DNA of 64,000 bases from Sphingomonadales bacterium UBA6171 (GCA_002422985.1 DITZ01000048.1:14292-78291), one strand, 5' to 3'. Shown: positions 18,129 through 27,995, counted from the first letter of the stretch. Translations and numbers: made by a program. The notes: generated by a model not told the origin, from the letters alone.

Positions 18129-18865
18129 GTCGCTTTTGCCCGGCGGCGCGCCGGCCTGGGTTTCGCGTGCCGGACCTTATATTCCTCCAATGCGCTCCCG
18201 AAACTGTTCTGCGTCACCCCGATCAACGCCCGCGCGGTTGCGTCGGCGGCATCGCCGTTGCGCGCGACGATATGCCGGCAAAGCTCGTCATACAGTATGG
18301 CCGACCGATGCGCCGCCTCATTGCCATGTGTCTCGATATAGCTGTCAGTATAGACATTATGCTGCCAGCGCGCGAGCAGCGCGATCCGGTCGAGGAGCTC
18401 AAGCGCCAGCGGCGCGTTGCTGCGCTTGGCGATGAAGCGGCCGATGCGGTTGGAGACCTTGAGATGCTCGAAGCTGTTCCCGGTGCGCTGGGTGACATCC
18501 TTATATTCGACCAGCCGGTGCATCAGCTCCCGCCCGTCGCGATCGCTCATCTCGGCCGCCGCCAGACGGCACACGACGCCGAACAGCGATTTCCACAGCT
18601 CATAGACCTCATTGGCGGCATGCGCGTCGATGTCGATTACATAGGTGCCGCGCCAGGGCACCACCTTCACCAGACCGATCCGCGCGAGCTGGCGGAAAGC
18701 CTCGCGCACCGGCGCATGGCTCACCCCGAAACGCGCGGCAATTTCCCGCTCGCGCAGCCACGACCCCGGCGGGATCCGCCATTCGACGATATCGTCGGTC
18801 AGGAGGCGCGCGATCACGCGGTCCTGCGTTGGCGTGCTGTCGTCCTCGGTCTTCGGCGCGGCCAT
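18125..18865 (-). CDS. GntR family transcriptional regulator, FCD domain
   Basis: 246 residues: N-terminal winged helix (SWLREREIAARFGVSHAPVR, about 35-54) and C-terminal FCD effector domain rich in His/Asp/Arg. The start at 18865 follows a ggagag site; the in-frame ATG 36 bp upstream has no better site. Its gene overlaps the M28-like gene, and the palindrome at 18948-18961 lies between it and the divergent serine hydrolase. It probably autoregulates and controls the neighbouring receptor, peptidase and hydrolase. FCD proteins usually sense small organic acids. Confidence 0.9.
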   Translation of the reverse strand: MAAPKTEDDSTPTQDRVIARLLTDDIVEWRIPPGSWLREREIAARFGVSHAPVREAFRQLARIGLVKVVPWRGTYVIDIDAHAANEVYELWKSLFGVVCRLAAAEMSDRDGRELMHRLVEYKDVTQRTGNSFEHLKVSNRIGRFIAKRSNAPLALELLDRIALLARWQHNVYTDSYIETHGNEAAHRSAILYDELCRHIVARNGDAADATARALIGVTQNSFGSALEEYKVRHAKPRPARRRAKAT

Positions 18866-18947
18866 TGCTCTCCGTTCGGCTTTCCTTGCTCCCGCACCCA
18901 TGCCAATCGGGCAGTGCGCGCGAGCAGTCTTTGATTGCGAATGAAAT

Positions 18948-18961
18948 TATTATCGATAATA
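18948..18961. promoter_or_regulatory. Palindromic operator candidate (site 2)
   Basis: 14-bp perfect palindrome tattatcgataata in the divergent region between the GntR/FCD gene and the serine hydrolase. Its 12-bp core is identical to site 1 at 16750-16761. Confidence 0.65.
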
Positions 18962-18997
18962 TCAGCAATGACAACCATCGGAAAATGGGAGCCGGAA

Positions 18998-20005
18998 TTG
19001 AAGCGCGCCATCCTCCTTCTTGCCATCATGGCGGCCGCCCTGCCCGCAATGGCAGCCGAACCTGCTCCGCTTCCCGGCTGTGCCGCGGCGATCGCCTATT
19101 CCGACGCCCATGACGGCGTCGCGCTGCTGATCCTGGAGGACGGGAAAATCCGCTGCCGTTCCGCGGATATCACGACGCCGAGGGAACTCTGGTCGGGCAC
19201 CAAAAGCCTGGTCGGGCTGATGGCGGCGGCGGCCGTCCAGGACGGGCTGCTGACGCTCGACGAGCGGGCGTCAGAGACGCTCGGCGAATGGAAAAGCGAC
19301 CCTGAAAAGGCACAGATCACGCTCCGCCAGCTGCTGTCGATGACGGGTGGGCAGGGCTCCACCGTCGGCAGGCCCAAAGGCTATCAGGAGTCGGTGATGG
19401 CCCCGCTCACAGCATCGCCCGGCAGCAAATTCCAATATGGCCCGGCGCCGATGCAGATTTTCGGCGAAATCATGCGCCGCAAGCTCGAAGCCAGGGGCGA
19501 AGACGGCAATCCGCGCCACTATATCGAGCGGCGCATTCTCACGCCACTGGGCGTGACGGTCGGCGATTGGCGCAACGGCCCCGATGGCGCTCCGCTGATG
19601 CCGCAGGGCCTGCTGCTGGCAGCGTCGGCGTGGGCGAAGATCGGCGAGTTCGTTCGCGCCGCCGGCCAGCACGAAGGCAAGCCGCTGGTCGATCCGGCGG
19701 CCTTCACCGCGCTGTTCAAGGGTAGCGCGGCCAATCCGGCCTATGGTCTCACCTGGTGGCTGCCGCGCCGCACGCCGGCTGGCGATCCTGTCACCCTCTC
19801 GACCGACATCACGGATCATCCCGACGACTTCCCCGCCGATATGGTGGTCGCAGCCGGTGCGGGCAATCAACGGCTCTATGTCATTCCCTCGCTGCGGCTC
19901 ACCATCGTCCGGCAGGCCAGGCTCAATCTTCTGGCTCTGGCAGCGGGCCGAAAAGGCGATTGGTCCGATCGGCAATTCCTGTCGATGCTGCTGAAGCCGT
20001 CCTGA
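18998..20005 (+). CDS. Beta-lactamase-family serine hydrolase, exported
   Basis: About 335 residues. The signal peptide ALPAMA precedes a penicillin-binding-protein-like fold with the SxxK motif SGTKS and a tyrosine box YGPAP in place of YxN. I choose the TTG at 18998: it has gggag six bases upstream and gives an ideal short basic n-region (KRAILLLA). An in-frame ATG at 18968 has no ribosome site and would lengthen the n-region. Divergent from the GntR gene with the palindrome between. It could be an esterase or D-amino-acid peptidase rather than a true beta-lactamase. Confidence 0.85.
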   Translation: MKRAILLLAIMAAALPAMAAEPAPLPGCAAAIAYSDAHDGVALLILEDGKIRCRSADITTPRELWSGTKSLVGLMAAAAVQDGLLTLDERASETLGEWKSDPEKAQITLRQLLSMTGGQGSTVGRPKGYQESVMAPLTASPGSKFQYGPAPMQIFGEIMRRKLEARGEDGNPRHYIERRILTPLGVTVGDWRNGPDGAPLMPQGLLLAASAWAKIGEFVRAAGQHEGKPLVDPAAFTALFKGSAANPAYGLTWWLPRRTPAGDPVTLSTDITDHPDDFPADMVVAAGAGNQRLYVIPSLRLTIVRQARLNLLALAAGRKGDWSDRQFLSMLLKPS

Positions 20006-20092
20006 TCCACGCCGCGATTGTATCGCATGGCCTGACGACGGACAAAACCACCGCAGGACGCGCTCCGGTCAATTCACAAATATGCTGTAATG

Positions 20093-21067
20093 TCAGGAAA
20101 ACATTTCCTCGCGAACGAGATCGAGCGTGGGTCTGACATCAGCCAATATTTCGCGGCCGATCCGCCCCGCCCAGTAATTCTCGGCGCCGCCCGCCAGCCG
20201 CCAGGCATGGATTCGTCGCGTAAACAGATTGAGATCATGTTCGCCGCTGATTCCGATTGCCCCGTGCAGACCATGGGCGATCCGGGTAACGACCGTTGCC
20301 GCACGCGCGGCGATCAATTTGGCGCTGGCAGCAGTCAGGGGGCTTGGCCAACCGCCATGCCGCACGGCCGTTTCGCAGGCCATGCGCGCGGCGACGACAT
20401 GTTCGCTCGCAACCGCCAGATTCTGCTGAAGCGCCTGCTGGCGCGCTATCGGCTTCCCGAACTGGATTCGCTGGAGAGCATAGTCCACGGACATTGCCAG
20501 CACCGCCTCGCCCGCGCCGACAATCAGCGCGGCATAGAGCAGCGCGGCAGCCGGGGCCATGCTGCCCGCGCCGTCGGCTTCCATCGCGCCGGCCTGCGCT
20601 TTGCGCGAAAGCATATCGTCTGACAGGCCGATTGACAGGCCGATCGCCGCGCTGGCCGCTTCGTCCCCATCCCGTCGCTGAAGATTCAGCCGGCCCGAAT
20701 CCGCCGCAAGAATAGATTCTGCATGTTCCGCGCCCGGCAGTGTCAGCGACGCAACGCCCAGCAGGATCGGGCCGTGTGGATATTCGCGTCCCGCCTGCGC
20801 CAGCAGGGCGCGGGCGATCATGGTTTCGCCAACCGGCAGCGGAACCGCCCTGCGTCCCAGCGCCAGAAACAGCGGCAGGACAGCGGCGAACGACAGATTC
20901 GCTCCGCCGCGCGCTGCGCACACCAGTGCATCGAGGAAACCTGAAGCGTCCAGACTGTTCCAGATTGCCGCATCCGGCGCACCCTGTTCGATCTGCCGCA
21001 CGGTCGCGCTGCTGAACAGATCGGCCAGCATCCGGTCGAACGGTTCGAAAAGGCCGGTTTCGTCCAT
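20093..21067 (-). CDS. Acyl-CoA dehydrogenase, short subunit type
   Basis: 324 residues, shorter than homomeric acyl-CoA dehydrogenases. The N-terminal half is divergent and lacks the flavin/substrate segment (SEPxAGSD). The C-terminal half keeps RIQFGKPI and LHGAIGISGEHDL. Its start overlaps the stop of the next ACAD by 1 bp (taATG). That partner has the complementary motifs, so the two probably form an alpha2beta2 enzyme as in steroid side-chain degradation (ChsE/FadE pairs). Substrate unknown. Confidence 0.85.
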   Translation of the reverse strand: MDETGLFEPFDRMLADLFSSATVRQIEQGAPDAAIWNSLDASGFLDALVCAARGGANLSFAAVLPLFLALGRRAVPLPVGETMIARALLAQAGREYPHGPILLGVASLTLPGAEHAESILAADSGRLNLQRRDGDEAASAAIGLSIGLSDDMLSRKAQAGAMEADGAGSMAPAAALLYAALIVGAGEAVLAMSVDYALQRIQFGKPIARQQALQQNLAVASEHVVAARMACETAVRHGGWPSPLTAASAKLIAARAATVVTRIAHGLHGAIGISGEHDLNLFTRRIHAWRLAGGAENYWAGRIGREILADVRPTLDLVREEMFS

Positions 21068-22218
21068 TATCGCAACCCCATTCCACGCGCGATGATGCCT
21101 CTTAATATCTCGCGCGTTCCGCCTCTCAGAGAAAAGCTCGGACAGATCATCTCGATATAAGCCAATGTCCGGCACAGATCCGGATCGACCGCTTCCTCGG
21201 GATGACACGCCAGGTCATCGCCCACGATGCGGGGAATGTCCTGTTCGAACGCCGTGCCGAGATCCTTGACCATCGAGGCTTCAACGACAGGGCTTTCTCC
21301 GGCCGCCAGCTGCGCCGTGCAGGCGAGCGACATGGCGCGCAAACTGGCGAATCGCGCGACCAGCGACCCCAGGGTGCGGGCGGTCGCTTCGTCGGTGCGC
21401 CCGGATTTCCGCACATGCTGGCGCCAGCCGTCCAGCAACAGCAGAGATGAGTAGATGCGTTCAGGGCCGCTTCTTTCAAAGGCGAGCTCGGCGACCACCT
21501 GTTGCCAGCCCTTTCCTTCCTCGCCAATCAGCGCGGAACTATCCAGTTCCACATTGTCGAAGAAAACCTCCGCGAAATGCTCGTCGCCGGCGAGATCCCT
21601 GATCGGCCGGATGACCACGCCCGGCAGGCGCAGGTCCACGATCAACTGGGAAAGGCCGTTGTGCCGATCGTCCGGCGTGCCGGAGGTGCGAACCAGCGCG
21701 ATCATATAATCCGAATATGTGGCGTTGGTGGTCCAGATTTTCTGGCCGTTGAGGCGCCAGCCCTTGCCGATGGGCTCGGCCCTGGACCGGACACTGGCAA
21801 GGTCGGAACCCGCATTGGGTTCGCTCATGCCGATGCAGAAAAACAGCTCGCCGCGGCAGATGCCGGGAATATATTTGCGGCGCTGGGCTTCGGTGCCGAA
21901 CTTCAGCAGCAGCGGCGCGCTCTGACGTTCGGCAATCCAGTGGGCCGCAACCGGCGCGCCGGCCGAAAGCAGTTCTTCCACGATCACAAAGCGCGCGAAG
22001 GGGCCGCGCCCGCCGCCGCCATAGTCTTCCGGCAGCGTCAGCCCGATAAGCCCGGCGTGGCCCAACCGGCGGCTGAATTCGGCATCGAAACCCATCCAGG
22101 AGCGCGCGCGCCGGTCCATCGGCATATTGGCCACCGCTTGTGCCGCAAGGTCGCGCGCGCGGGCGCGCAACGCCTCATCCGCTTCCGGAATGTCGGAAAG
22201 AGCAAAGGAACTGAACAT
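21067..22218 (-). CDS. Acyl-CoA dehydrogenase, long subunit type
   Basis: 383 residues. It has the N-terminal domain, the mid beta-domain with MSEPNAGSDLASV and WTTNATYSDYM, and a C-terminal SLRGGTREILRG. FAD-dependent alpha,beta-desaturation of an acyl-CoA is expected, together with the short subunit downstream. The start at 22218 is uncertain: neither it nor the ATG at 22278 has a clear ribosome site. It is divergent from the crotonase gene across a 141-bp intergenic region that should hold both promoters. Confidence 0.85.
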   Translation of the reverse strand: MFSSFALSDIPEADEALRARARDLAAQAVANMPMDRRARSWMGFDAEFSRRLGHAGLIGLTLPEDYGGGGRGPFARFVIVEELLSAGAPVAAHWIAERQSAPLLLKFGTEAQRRKYIPGICRGELFFCIGMSEPNAGSDLASVRSRAEPIGKGWRLNGQKIWTTNATYSDYMIALVRTSGTPDDRHNGLSQLIVDLRLPGVVIRPIRDLAGDEHFAEVFFDNVELDSSALIGEEGKGWQQVVAELAFERSGPERIYSSLLLLDGWRQHVRKSGRTDEATARTLGSLVARFASLRAMSLACTAQLAAGESPVVEASMVKDLGTAFEQDIPRIVGDDLACHPEEAVDPDLCRTLAYIEMICPSFSLRGGTREILRGIIARGMGLR

Positions 22219-22359
22219 GGAAGAGGCGCACCCCCTGAAAGCGTTTGGCACGCTTGTTTTACTGCCCACTGCATCCATCGCGATTGTGGTTGCGGATATA
22301 GCGATGGCTTGGCTAAAGACCGAATCCGGCTAAAATGTCAACATGGAGTAAAATTGGCG

Positions 22360-23160
22360 ATGAGCGAATTTCTGCAGATTGCCCGCGAAGGACCCGTGGT
22401 TGTTGCTACCCTCAACCGGCCCGAGCAGCGCAACGCCATCTCCACGCATGAGGACAGCAGGGAGATTGAGGAATTCTGTCGCGCGATGACCGGGGACCAT
22501 CGTGTCAGGGCAATCGTGCTGACCGGTGCCGGCGCGGCTTTCTGCGCCGGCGGCAATGTCAAGGATATGGCGTCCAGGCAGGGAATGTTCGCCGGCAGTC
22601 CGTTTGAACTGCGCAATCGCTATCGGCTTGGTATTCAAAGGATTCCGCTTTCCCTGTACGAGCTGGAAATTCCCCTGGTTGCGGCGGTCAACGGGCCGGC
22701 GATTGGCGCCGGGCTTGATCTCGCCTGCATGTGTGACGTGCGAATAGCCTCGAAATCGGCAACATTCGCCGAGAGTTTCGTCAAACTGGGCATTATTCCG
22801 GGCGATGGCGGCGCCTGGTTCCTGCCGCGCATCATCGGCATGGCGCGCGCAAGCCTCATGACCTTGACCGGAGACGCGATTGATGCCGCGACCGCGCTTG
22901 AATATGGGCTGGTGAGCGAGGTGGTGGAGCCGGAAGCCTGTCTTGATCGCGCCCTGAATATCGCCGGCCGCATCGCGGCGAACCCCGGCCATGCGACACG
23001 CATGGCAAAACGCCTTCTTCGGGAAGGTCAGGACATGAAGTTGGGTCCGCTTCTGGAAATGTCCGCCGCTTTTCAGGCCTTGTCGCACCACACGGCCGAT
23101 CATGTTGAGGCCGTCGATGCCTTTGTGGCAAAACGCCGGCCCATATGGACCGACAAATAG
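22360..23160 (+). CDS. Enoyl-CoA hydratase/isomerase family protein
   Basis: Crotonase, 266 residues. Oxyanion-hole segments are AFCAGGNVKDM and GPAIGAGLDLACMCDVR, and GIIPGDGGAWFLPR contains the second acid-site region. Asp-Gly replaces the typical Ala/Gly after GIIPG, so hydratase versus isomerase activity is open. The ATG at 22360 follows ggag by 11 bases; an in-frame TTG at 22354 is also possible. It would hydrate the enoyl-CoA made by the neighbouring acyl-CoA dehydrogenases. Confidence 0.9.
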   Translation: MSEFLQIAREGPVVVATLNRPEQRNAISTHEDSREIEEFCRAMTGDHRVRAIVLTGAGAAFCAGGNVKDMASRQGMFAGSPFELRNRYRLGIQRIPLSLYELEIPLVAAVNGPAIGAGLDLACMCDVRIASKSATFAESFVKLGIIPGDGGAWFLPRIIGMARASLMTLTGDAIDAATALEYGLVSEVVEPEACLDRALNIAGRIAANPGHATRMAKRLLREGQDMKLGPLLEMSAAFQALSHHTADHVEAVDAFVAKRRPIWTDK

Positions 23161-23283
23161 CCGATATTCCGGCGCGCCGCTTCGCAAAGCCAGTGCAAGG
23201 CCCCGGTTTGACCATAAATATGATACGCGATATATTATTAGGCTCAGGCTCGGCGGCAGCTATGGGCGGGGCCTGGCTGAAGC

Positions 23284-24510
23284 ATGAAAGGTCAGTTGCC
23301 ATTGGATATTGAACTGGCCCCGGAGGATCAGGAATTTCGCCGGGAAGTGCTGGCTTTCCTGCATCAGCATCTGTCGGAGGATGTTCGCCGCGCGAGCCGC
23401 TTGTCCACCGGCGTATTCGTCGATCCGCCATGGTCAAGGGAATGGCATCAGGCGCTGTATCAGAAGGGCTGGATTACCTATGCCTGGCCGCAGGCCTATG
23501 GCGGATGTGGCTGGTCTCCCACGCAGCGCTATATCTATGAGAGCGAGGCATCACTTTGTGGCGCGCCGGCCGTCGCGCCGATGGGAATCAATCTGGTGGG
23601 GCCGGTCATCTGCGAATATGGTTCAGCATGGCAGCGGCAATTCTATCTGCCGCGCATCCGGTCGGGTGAAGATTATTGGTGTCAGGGCTTTTCCGAGCCG
23701 GGCGCCGGTTCGGACCTTTCCAGCCTGAAAACCAGAGCCGTGCGGGACGGTGATCATTATATCGTCACCGGGGAGAAAATCTGGACGACCCATGCGCATT
23801 TCGCGAATATGATCTTCGTGCTGGCGCGCACCTCGCAGGAGGAAAAGCAGCAGCAGGGGATCAGCTTTCTCCTCATCGACATGACATCACCGGGTGTTTC
23901 GGTTCAACCGATCATGACTCTTGCCGGTGATCATGAAGTGAATCAGGTGTTTTTCGACGCGGTGCGCGTGCCGGTCGAAAACCTCGTTGGCGAAGAAGGC
24001 AGGGGCTGGAGTCAGGCCAAATATCTTCTCGAATATGAACGGGGCGGCGGCGCGCCATCCGTTCGATCGCGCCTGGCACTTGAGCGCTTCAGGAATATCC
24101 TGCGCAACGAAGCCGGCGACTCCCCGGGCAGGCTGTTGATCCACGAAAAGGACATGCAGTTTCGATTGGGCGAGCTTGAGGCGCGGGTGATGGCGCTTGA
24201 GCTGCTGGACATGCGGCAGGTGGCAAAGCGTCAGGCGGGGGAGCGTCTGGGATCAACCGCCTCGATCGTCAAAACACTCGCCTCGGAACTGCTGCAGGAG
24301 ATTGAAAAGGCTGGGGTGGAAGCGCTCGGGTCCCATGCGCTGCCGGCGATGGAATTTGCCGGTCCGGCCTTTGCGGTTTCCAATCAGGCGCCGGTGCCGG
24401 AACATGGCTGGGCGATCATCGGGCGGCATCTGAATGGTCTGGCGGGCACGATTTTTGGTGGCGCGTCTGAAATCCAGCGCGAAGTCATCTCCAAGGATCT
24501 GGTTCGATAA
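23284..24510 (+). CDS. Acyl-CoA dehydrogenase, long subunit type
   Basis: 408 residues with a full three-domain pattern: GFSEPGAGSDLSSL, EKIWTTHAHFAN, and a C-terminal IFGGASEIQREVIS. The glutamate of medium-chain-type enzymes (YEG) is replaced by Gly (FGG), as in IVD-like and FadE steroid-type subunits. It lies downstream of the crotonase, same strand, after 123 bp. The convergent gene at 24564 is a short-type ACAD and a likely partner. Confidence 0.87.
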   Translation: MKGQLPLDIELAPEDQEFRREVLAFLHQHLSEDVRRASRLSTGVFVDPPWSREWHQALYQKGWITYAWPQAYGGCGWSPTQRYIYESEASLCGAPAVAPMGINLVGPVICEYGSAWQRQFYLPRIRSGEDYWCQGFSEPGAGSDLSSLKTRAVRDGDHYIVTGEKIWTTHAHFANMIFVLARTSQEEKQQQGISFLLIDMTSPGVSVQPIMTLAGDHEVNQVFFDAVRVPVENLVGEEGRGWSQAKYLLEYERGGGAPSVRSRLALERFRNILRNEAGDSPGRLLIHEKDMQFRLGELEARVMALELLDMRQVAKRQAGERLGSTASIVKTLASELLQEIEKAGVEALGSHALPAMEFAGPAFAVSNQAPVPEHGWAIIGRHLNGLAGTIFGGASEIQREVISKDLVR

Positions 24511-24563
24511 GCCATCCCCGCTCCCGACTCCGTCACACCGGGTCAGAACGGGTGGAATCCGTG

Positions 24564-25697
24564 CTAACCGGTTGACGATGAAAGTCTGGCCAGTCGCAGA
24601 GCATGTTCCCGGTTGTTGCCATACATCTGCTGCAAAGTGAGTCCGCGCTTATAATGGTGCGAGAGTTCATATTCGTCCGTCAATCCGATGCCCCCATGGA
24701 GCTGAATTGACTGTTTACCAATAATATCAAAGGCTTTAGCAATCGTTACCTTGGCAGCGGAAATCAGTTTTGCCGCGTGACGGGTTCCCGCCGGAACGAT
24801 GCCCAGCCCGGCGACGACACTTTGTGCCAGTTCATAATGCATGAGCATTTCAGCCAGGCGGTGGCGGACGACCTGATTTGCGGCGAGCGTACGCCCGAAT
24901 TGCACCCGAACATTGGTATAGTCTTTCGTCAGCTCGAACATCCGCCGCAAAATACCCAGGCTCTCGGCGACCACCGCGCGCGCGCCGCTGTCATAGATGC
25001 TGTCGATCGCGCGCCTTGCGGCAGCACCGCGCACAACCATTGCTTCGGATGGCAATGGCGTGTTTTCGAACAGGATATCCGCAGCCATCGTGCCATCGAT
25101 AAGCCTGTAAGGCCGGGTTGAAACGCCTTCACTTTCTGTCGGCACCAGCAATAATATCAGACCATTCTCAATGCCCTCCTGCGAGAGTAAGGCGCTGACA
25201 AGCAGAAAATCTGCCTCCGGATAGGAAACGACCTGCTTGCTGCCGGATAACAGGACATTCCCGCCATCGATCGTCGCCCGGCTGGCGATCGCGGCAGCCT
25301 CGAACCGCTTTGTGCCTTCCGAAAGCGCAATGGCGACGGTCTTGCTTCCCGCCTGCATCTCGGCAGCCAGGGCTCGCGCCCGATTCGGGTCGTCGAATTG
25401 CCCGAGCGCTACCGCAGCGATGGCAATATTCTCCGAAAATGGCTCGACGGCCAGCCGGTAGCCCAATTCTGCCTGCACGGCGGCGATTTCCGCGGCTGTG
25501 CCGCCAAGGCCGCCCAATTCCCTGGGGATTGGCAGAGCCAGCACCCCCAGATCAGCCAGTGCCGCCCAGTTTGCCGGCGCATAGCCGCGACACTGCTCCA
25601 GAAACCGCTGCCGCTGCCCGACGGAATATCTGTCCGCGAGAAACCTGGCGACGGTTTCGCGGTACATCGCCTGCTCTTCGGTAGGTTCGAAATTCAT
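24564..25697 (-). CDS. Acyl-CoA dehydrogenase, short subunit type
   Basis: 377 residues. The mid domain is degenerate (no SEPxAGSD). The C-terminal half has NVRVQFGRTLAANQ and LHGGIGLTDEYELSHHYKR. It ends convergently with the long ACAD at 23284, so it is not co-transcribed with it, but the complementary motifs suggest one heteromeric enzyme. It is divergent from the flavin reductase gene at 25979; the 281-bp space between holds no gene and should carry both promoters. Confidence 0.85.
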   Translation of the reverse strand: MNFEPTEEQAMYRETVARFLADRYSVGQRQRFLEQCRGYAPANWAALADLGVLALPIPRELGGLGGTAAEIAAVQAELGYRLAVEPFSENIAIAAVALGQFDDPNRARALAAEMQAGSKTVAIALSEGTKRFEAAAIASRATIDGGNVLLSGSKQVVSYPEADFLLVSALLSQEGIENGLILLLVPTESEGVSTRPYRLIDGTMAADILFENTPLPSEAMVVRGAAARRAIDSIYDSGARAVVAESLGILRRMFELTKDYTNVRVQFGRTLAANQVVRHRLAEMLMHYELAQSVVAGLGIVPAGTRHAAKLISAAKVTIAKAFDIIGKQSIQLHGGIGLTDEYELSHHYKRGLTLQQMYGNNREHALRLARLSSSTG

Positions 25698-25978
25698 GCC
25701 AATCCCAAAAAGAGCCTAGTATATAATTTTGATGCCGCGCTTTCACCGCCTTGGCAAGAGTTTTACCGGCCCGGCCCTCGTTGCTCTGCTGCGCGGGTGG
25801 ATCGCCAGCTGATAACAGCATCGCGAAGGATGGCGATGAAATATAGCCACCGACCCGACCTGCCGCGCATCAAAAGTATCACAGTGAATATTTAGCCTTG
25901 CAGTCAGGCTCGGCTGTCGGTAGTCTCACCGGCAATAAGAATATGCGCACCAGGTGCCGGCCGGAGAGAGGGGAGGAC

Positions 25979-27931
25979 ATGAAGGCTCTTGAGCCGATCT
26001 CGATCGCGGGCGTTGAAATTCCGAACAGGGTGGTGCGCACCGCGCACTCAACGCATTTCGGCAATGGTGGAATTGTCCCCGGTCTCATCGACTATCATGT
26101 TGAACGGGCGCGCGGCGGCGTCGGCCTGACGATACTCGAGATCGCGGGGGTGCATCCCAGCTGCCCGGCTTCGATCTGCAATTTCGATGATTCGATAATC
26201 GAAGGCTATGAGCAGCTGATGCGGGCCATCCGGCCCCATGGCATGCGGGTGTTCCAGCAATTATGGCATGCCGGACATAACGGCATCCCGATGGACGGCG
26301 GGCCGCCATGGTCCTCCTGCGATCTTCCCAGCCCTGTCCTCGGTATCGTGCCGATCGCGATGAGCCGGTCCCGGATCGCAGAGGTGGTGGAAGCTTTCGC
26401 TGCGGCGGCAGAGCGCTGCAAAAGGGGCGGGATCGACGGGGTGGAGCTGCATGGCTCGCATGGCTATCTGCCGCAGCAATTCATGTCCGCCATGCTCAAC
26501 CGGCGGGAGGACGACTATGGCGGCAGCTTCGAAAACCGGATGCGCTTCACCGTCGAAGTGCTGGCGGCCATCCGCGAGCGGGTCGGGCCCGGCTATCCCG
26601 TAGGCATCCGTCTCAGCCCCGAAATCGTGGATGGGGGCATGACGCCGGAGGAAACGGCCCGCGCGGCCCGCTATCTTGAAGAAAGGGGGCTGATCGATTT
26701 CCTCGACGTATCGATGGGCGGCTATTTCGCCTTTCCCAAGATGATCGGCGGCATGTTCGAGCCGGCCGGCTATGAGCTGGCGACCAGCGCACCCGTCACT
26801 GCGGCGGTTAAGGTACCACGCATCGTCACAGGCCGGTTTCGCACGCTTGAGGAGGTGAGCCAGGTCATTGCCGAGGGAACGGCGGACCTGGTCGGCATGA
26901 CGCGCGCGCATATTGCCGATCCGGCGATCATCCGCAAAACCCGCGAGGGGAGGGAGGCGGAAATCCGCCCCTGTATCGGCTGCAATCAGGGCTGTGTCGG
27001 TATGCTGCTCGGCCCGGAACGGCGGATGGGGTGCACGGTCAATCCCTATATCGGCCGGGAAGGCGAGGTGAACGATGATCGTCTGCCACCCGCAGACGCG
27101 AAACGAAAGCTGCTGGTCATCGGCGGCGGACCGGCGGGCATGGAGGCGGCGCGGGTGGCCCGGCTGCGGGGCCATGACGTCGTCCTTGCTGAAGCGGCGC
27201 CCCGGCTTGGCGGCCAGGTCAGGATCGCGGCGCTTGCCCCCCGGCATCAGGCGATCGGCGATTACACGCTGTGGCAGGAAACGGAAATCTATCGCCTGGG
27301 CGTGGATGTGCAGCTCAGCACCCCGCTGGATGGCGCGGATATCGACAGTTTCGGCGCAGACCATGTGATCATCGCCACCGGCTCCAATCCGCGCATGGAC
27401 GGGGTGCAGATGGCCATTCCCGCCCGCCCGATGAAAGGCATCGACCATCCCGATGCCATCTCGTCGATCGCGTTTTTCCAGCATCGGCATAATAGCTGCC
27501 CGGCAAGCGCGATCGTCGTCGATGATGTCGGCCATTATGAGGGCATTGCCGTGGCAGAAGCGCTGATCGAGCGCGGTTCGGATGTCACCTTCGTCACCCG
27601 CCACAAGGCCTTTGCCCATCTGCTCGAATCGGCGCTGCAACCCGAGCCGGCGCTGGAACGGCTGAACCGCGGGAATTTTCGCCTGTATTTGCGGTCGCAT
27701 GTGGAGTCCTTCGACGGCTCCGGGGCGGTTGTGCGGCCTTTGCACGGCGGCGGCACAATCAGCGTCCGGGCGGAATTGGCGGTCATGGTCAGTCACAACC
27801 GGCCCGCAATCGAACCATTTGCAGACATAGTGAAAACCAGACCCGACATCTCCATCGTCGGGGACGCCAACAGTCCACGCTTTCTTCTTCGCGCGATTGC
27901 GGAAGGAAACCGGGCCGGCTGTCTTGCATGA
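25979..27931 (+). CDS. NADH:flavin oxidoreductase, 2,4-dienoyl-CoA reductase-like
   Basis: 650-residue Old Yellow Enzyme family protein. An FMN TIM barrel (about 1-340) contains LHGSHGYLPQQF and DDYGGSFENRMR. A [4Fe-4S] cysteine cluster CIGCNQGCVG with a later GCTVNP comes next, followed by an FAD/NAD Rossmann region (VIGGGPAGMEAA). This is the architecture of 2,4-dienoyl-CoA reductase, trimethylamine dehydrogenase and BaiCD. The start at 25979 has a strong ggggagga ribosome site. It leads the plus-strand catabolic run and probably reduces a conjugated enone or dienoyl-CoA. Confidence 0.9.
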   Translation: MKALEPISIAGVEIPNRVVRTAHSTHFGNGGIVPGLIDYHVERARGGVGLTILEIAGVHPSCPASICNFDDSIIEGYEQLMRAIRPHGMRVFQQLWHAGHNGIPMDGGPPWSSCDLPSPVLGIVPIAMSRSRIAEVVEAFAAAAERCKRGGIDGVELHGSHGYLPQQFMSAMLNRREDDYGGSFENRMRFTVEVLAAIRERVGPGYPVGIRLSPEIVDGGMTPEETARAARYLEERGLIDFLDVSMGGYFAFPKMIGGMFEPAGYELATSAPVTAAVKVPRIVTGRFRTLEEVSQVIAEGTADLVGMTRAHIADPAIIRKTREGREAEIRPCIGCNQGCVGMLLGPERRMGCTVNPYIGREGEVNDDRLPPADAKRKLLVIGGGPAGMEAARVARLRGHDVVLAEAAPRLGGQVRIAALAPRHQAIGDYTLWQETEIYRLGVDVQLSTPLDGADIDSFGADHVIIATGSNPRMDGVQMAIPARPMKGIDHPDAISSIAFFQHRHNSCPASAIVVDDVGHYEGIAVAEALIERGSDVTFVTRHKAFAHLLESALQPEPALERLNRGNFRLYLRSHVESFDGSGAVVRPLHGGGTISVRAELAVMVSHNRPAIEPFADIVKTRPDISIVGDANSPRFLLRAIAEGNRAGCLA

Positions 27932-27995
27932 CATATTGATACTGGAATCCGATGGTGCAGTCGCCGCCAAATGAATTGATAGAAAGAGGGTTGCT

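Noticed and set aside
20096..20110. Small hairpin aggaaa-aca-tttcct near the ACAD stop
   Set aside because: Only six base pairs, AT-containing, with a 3-nt loop and no T-run; too weak to call a terminator.
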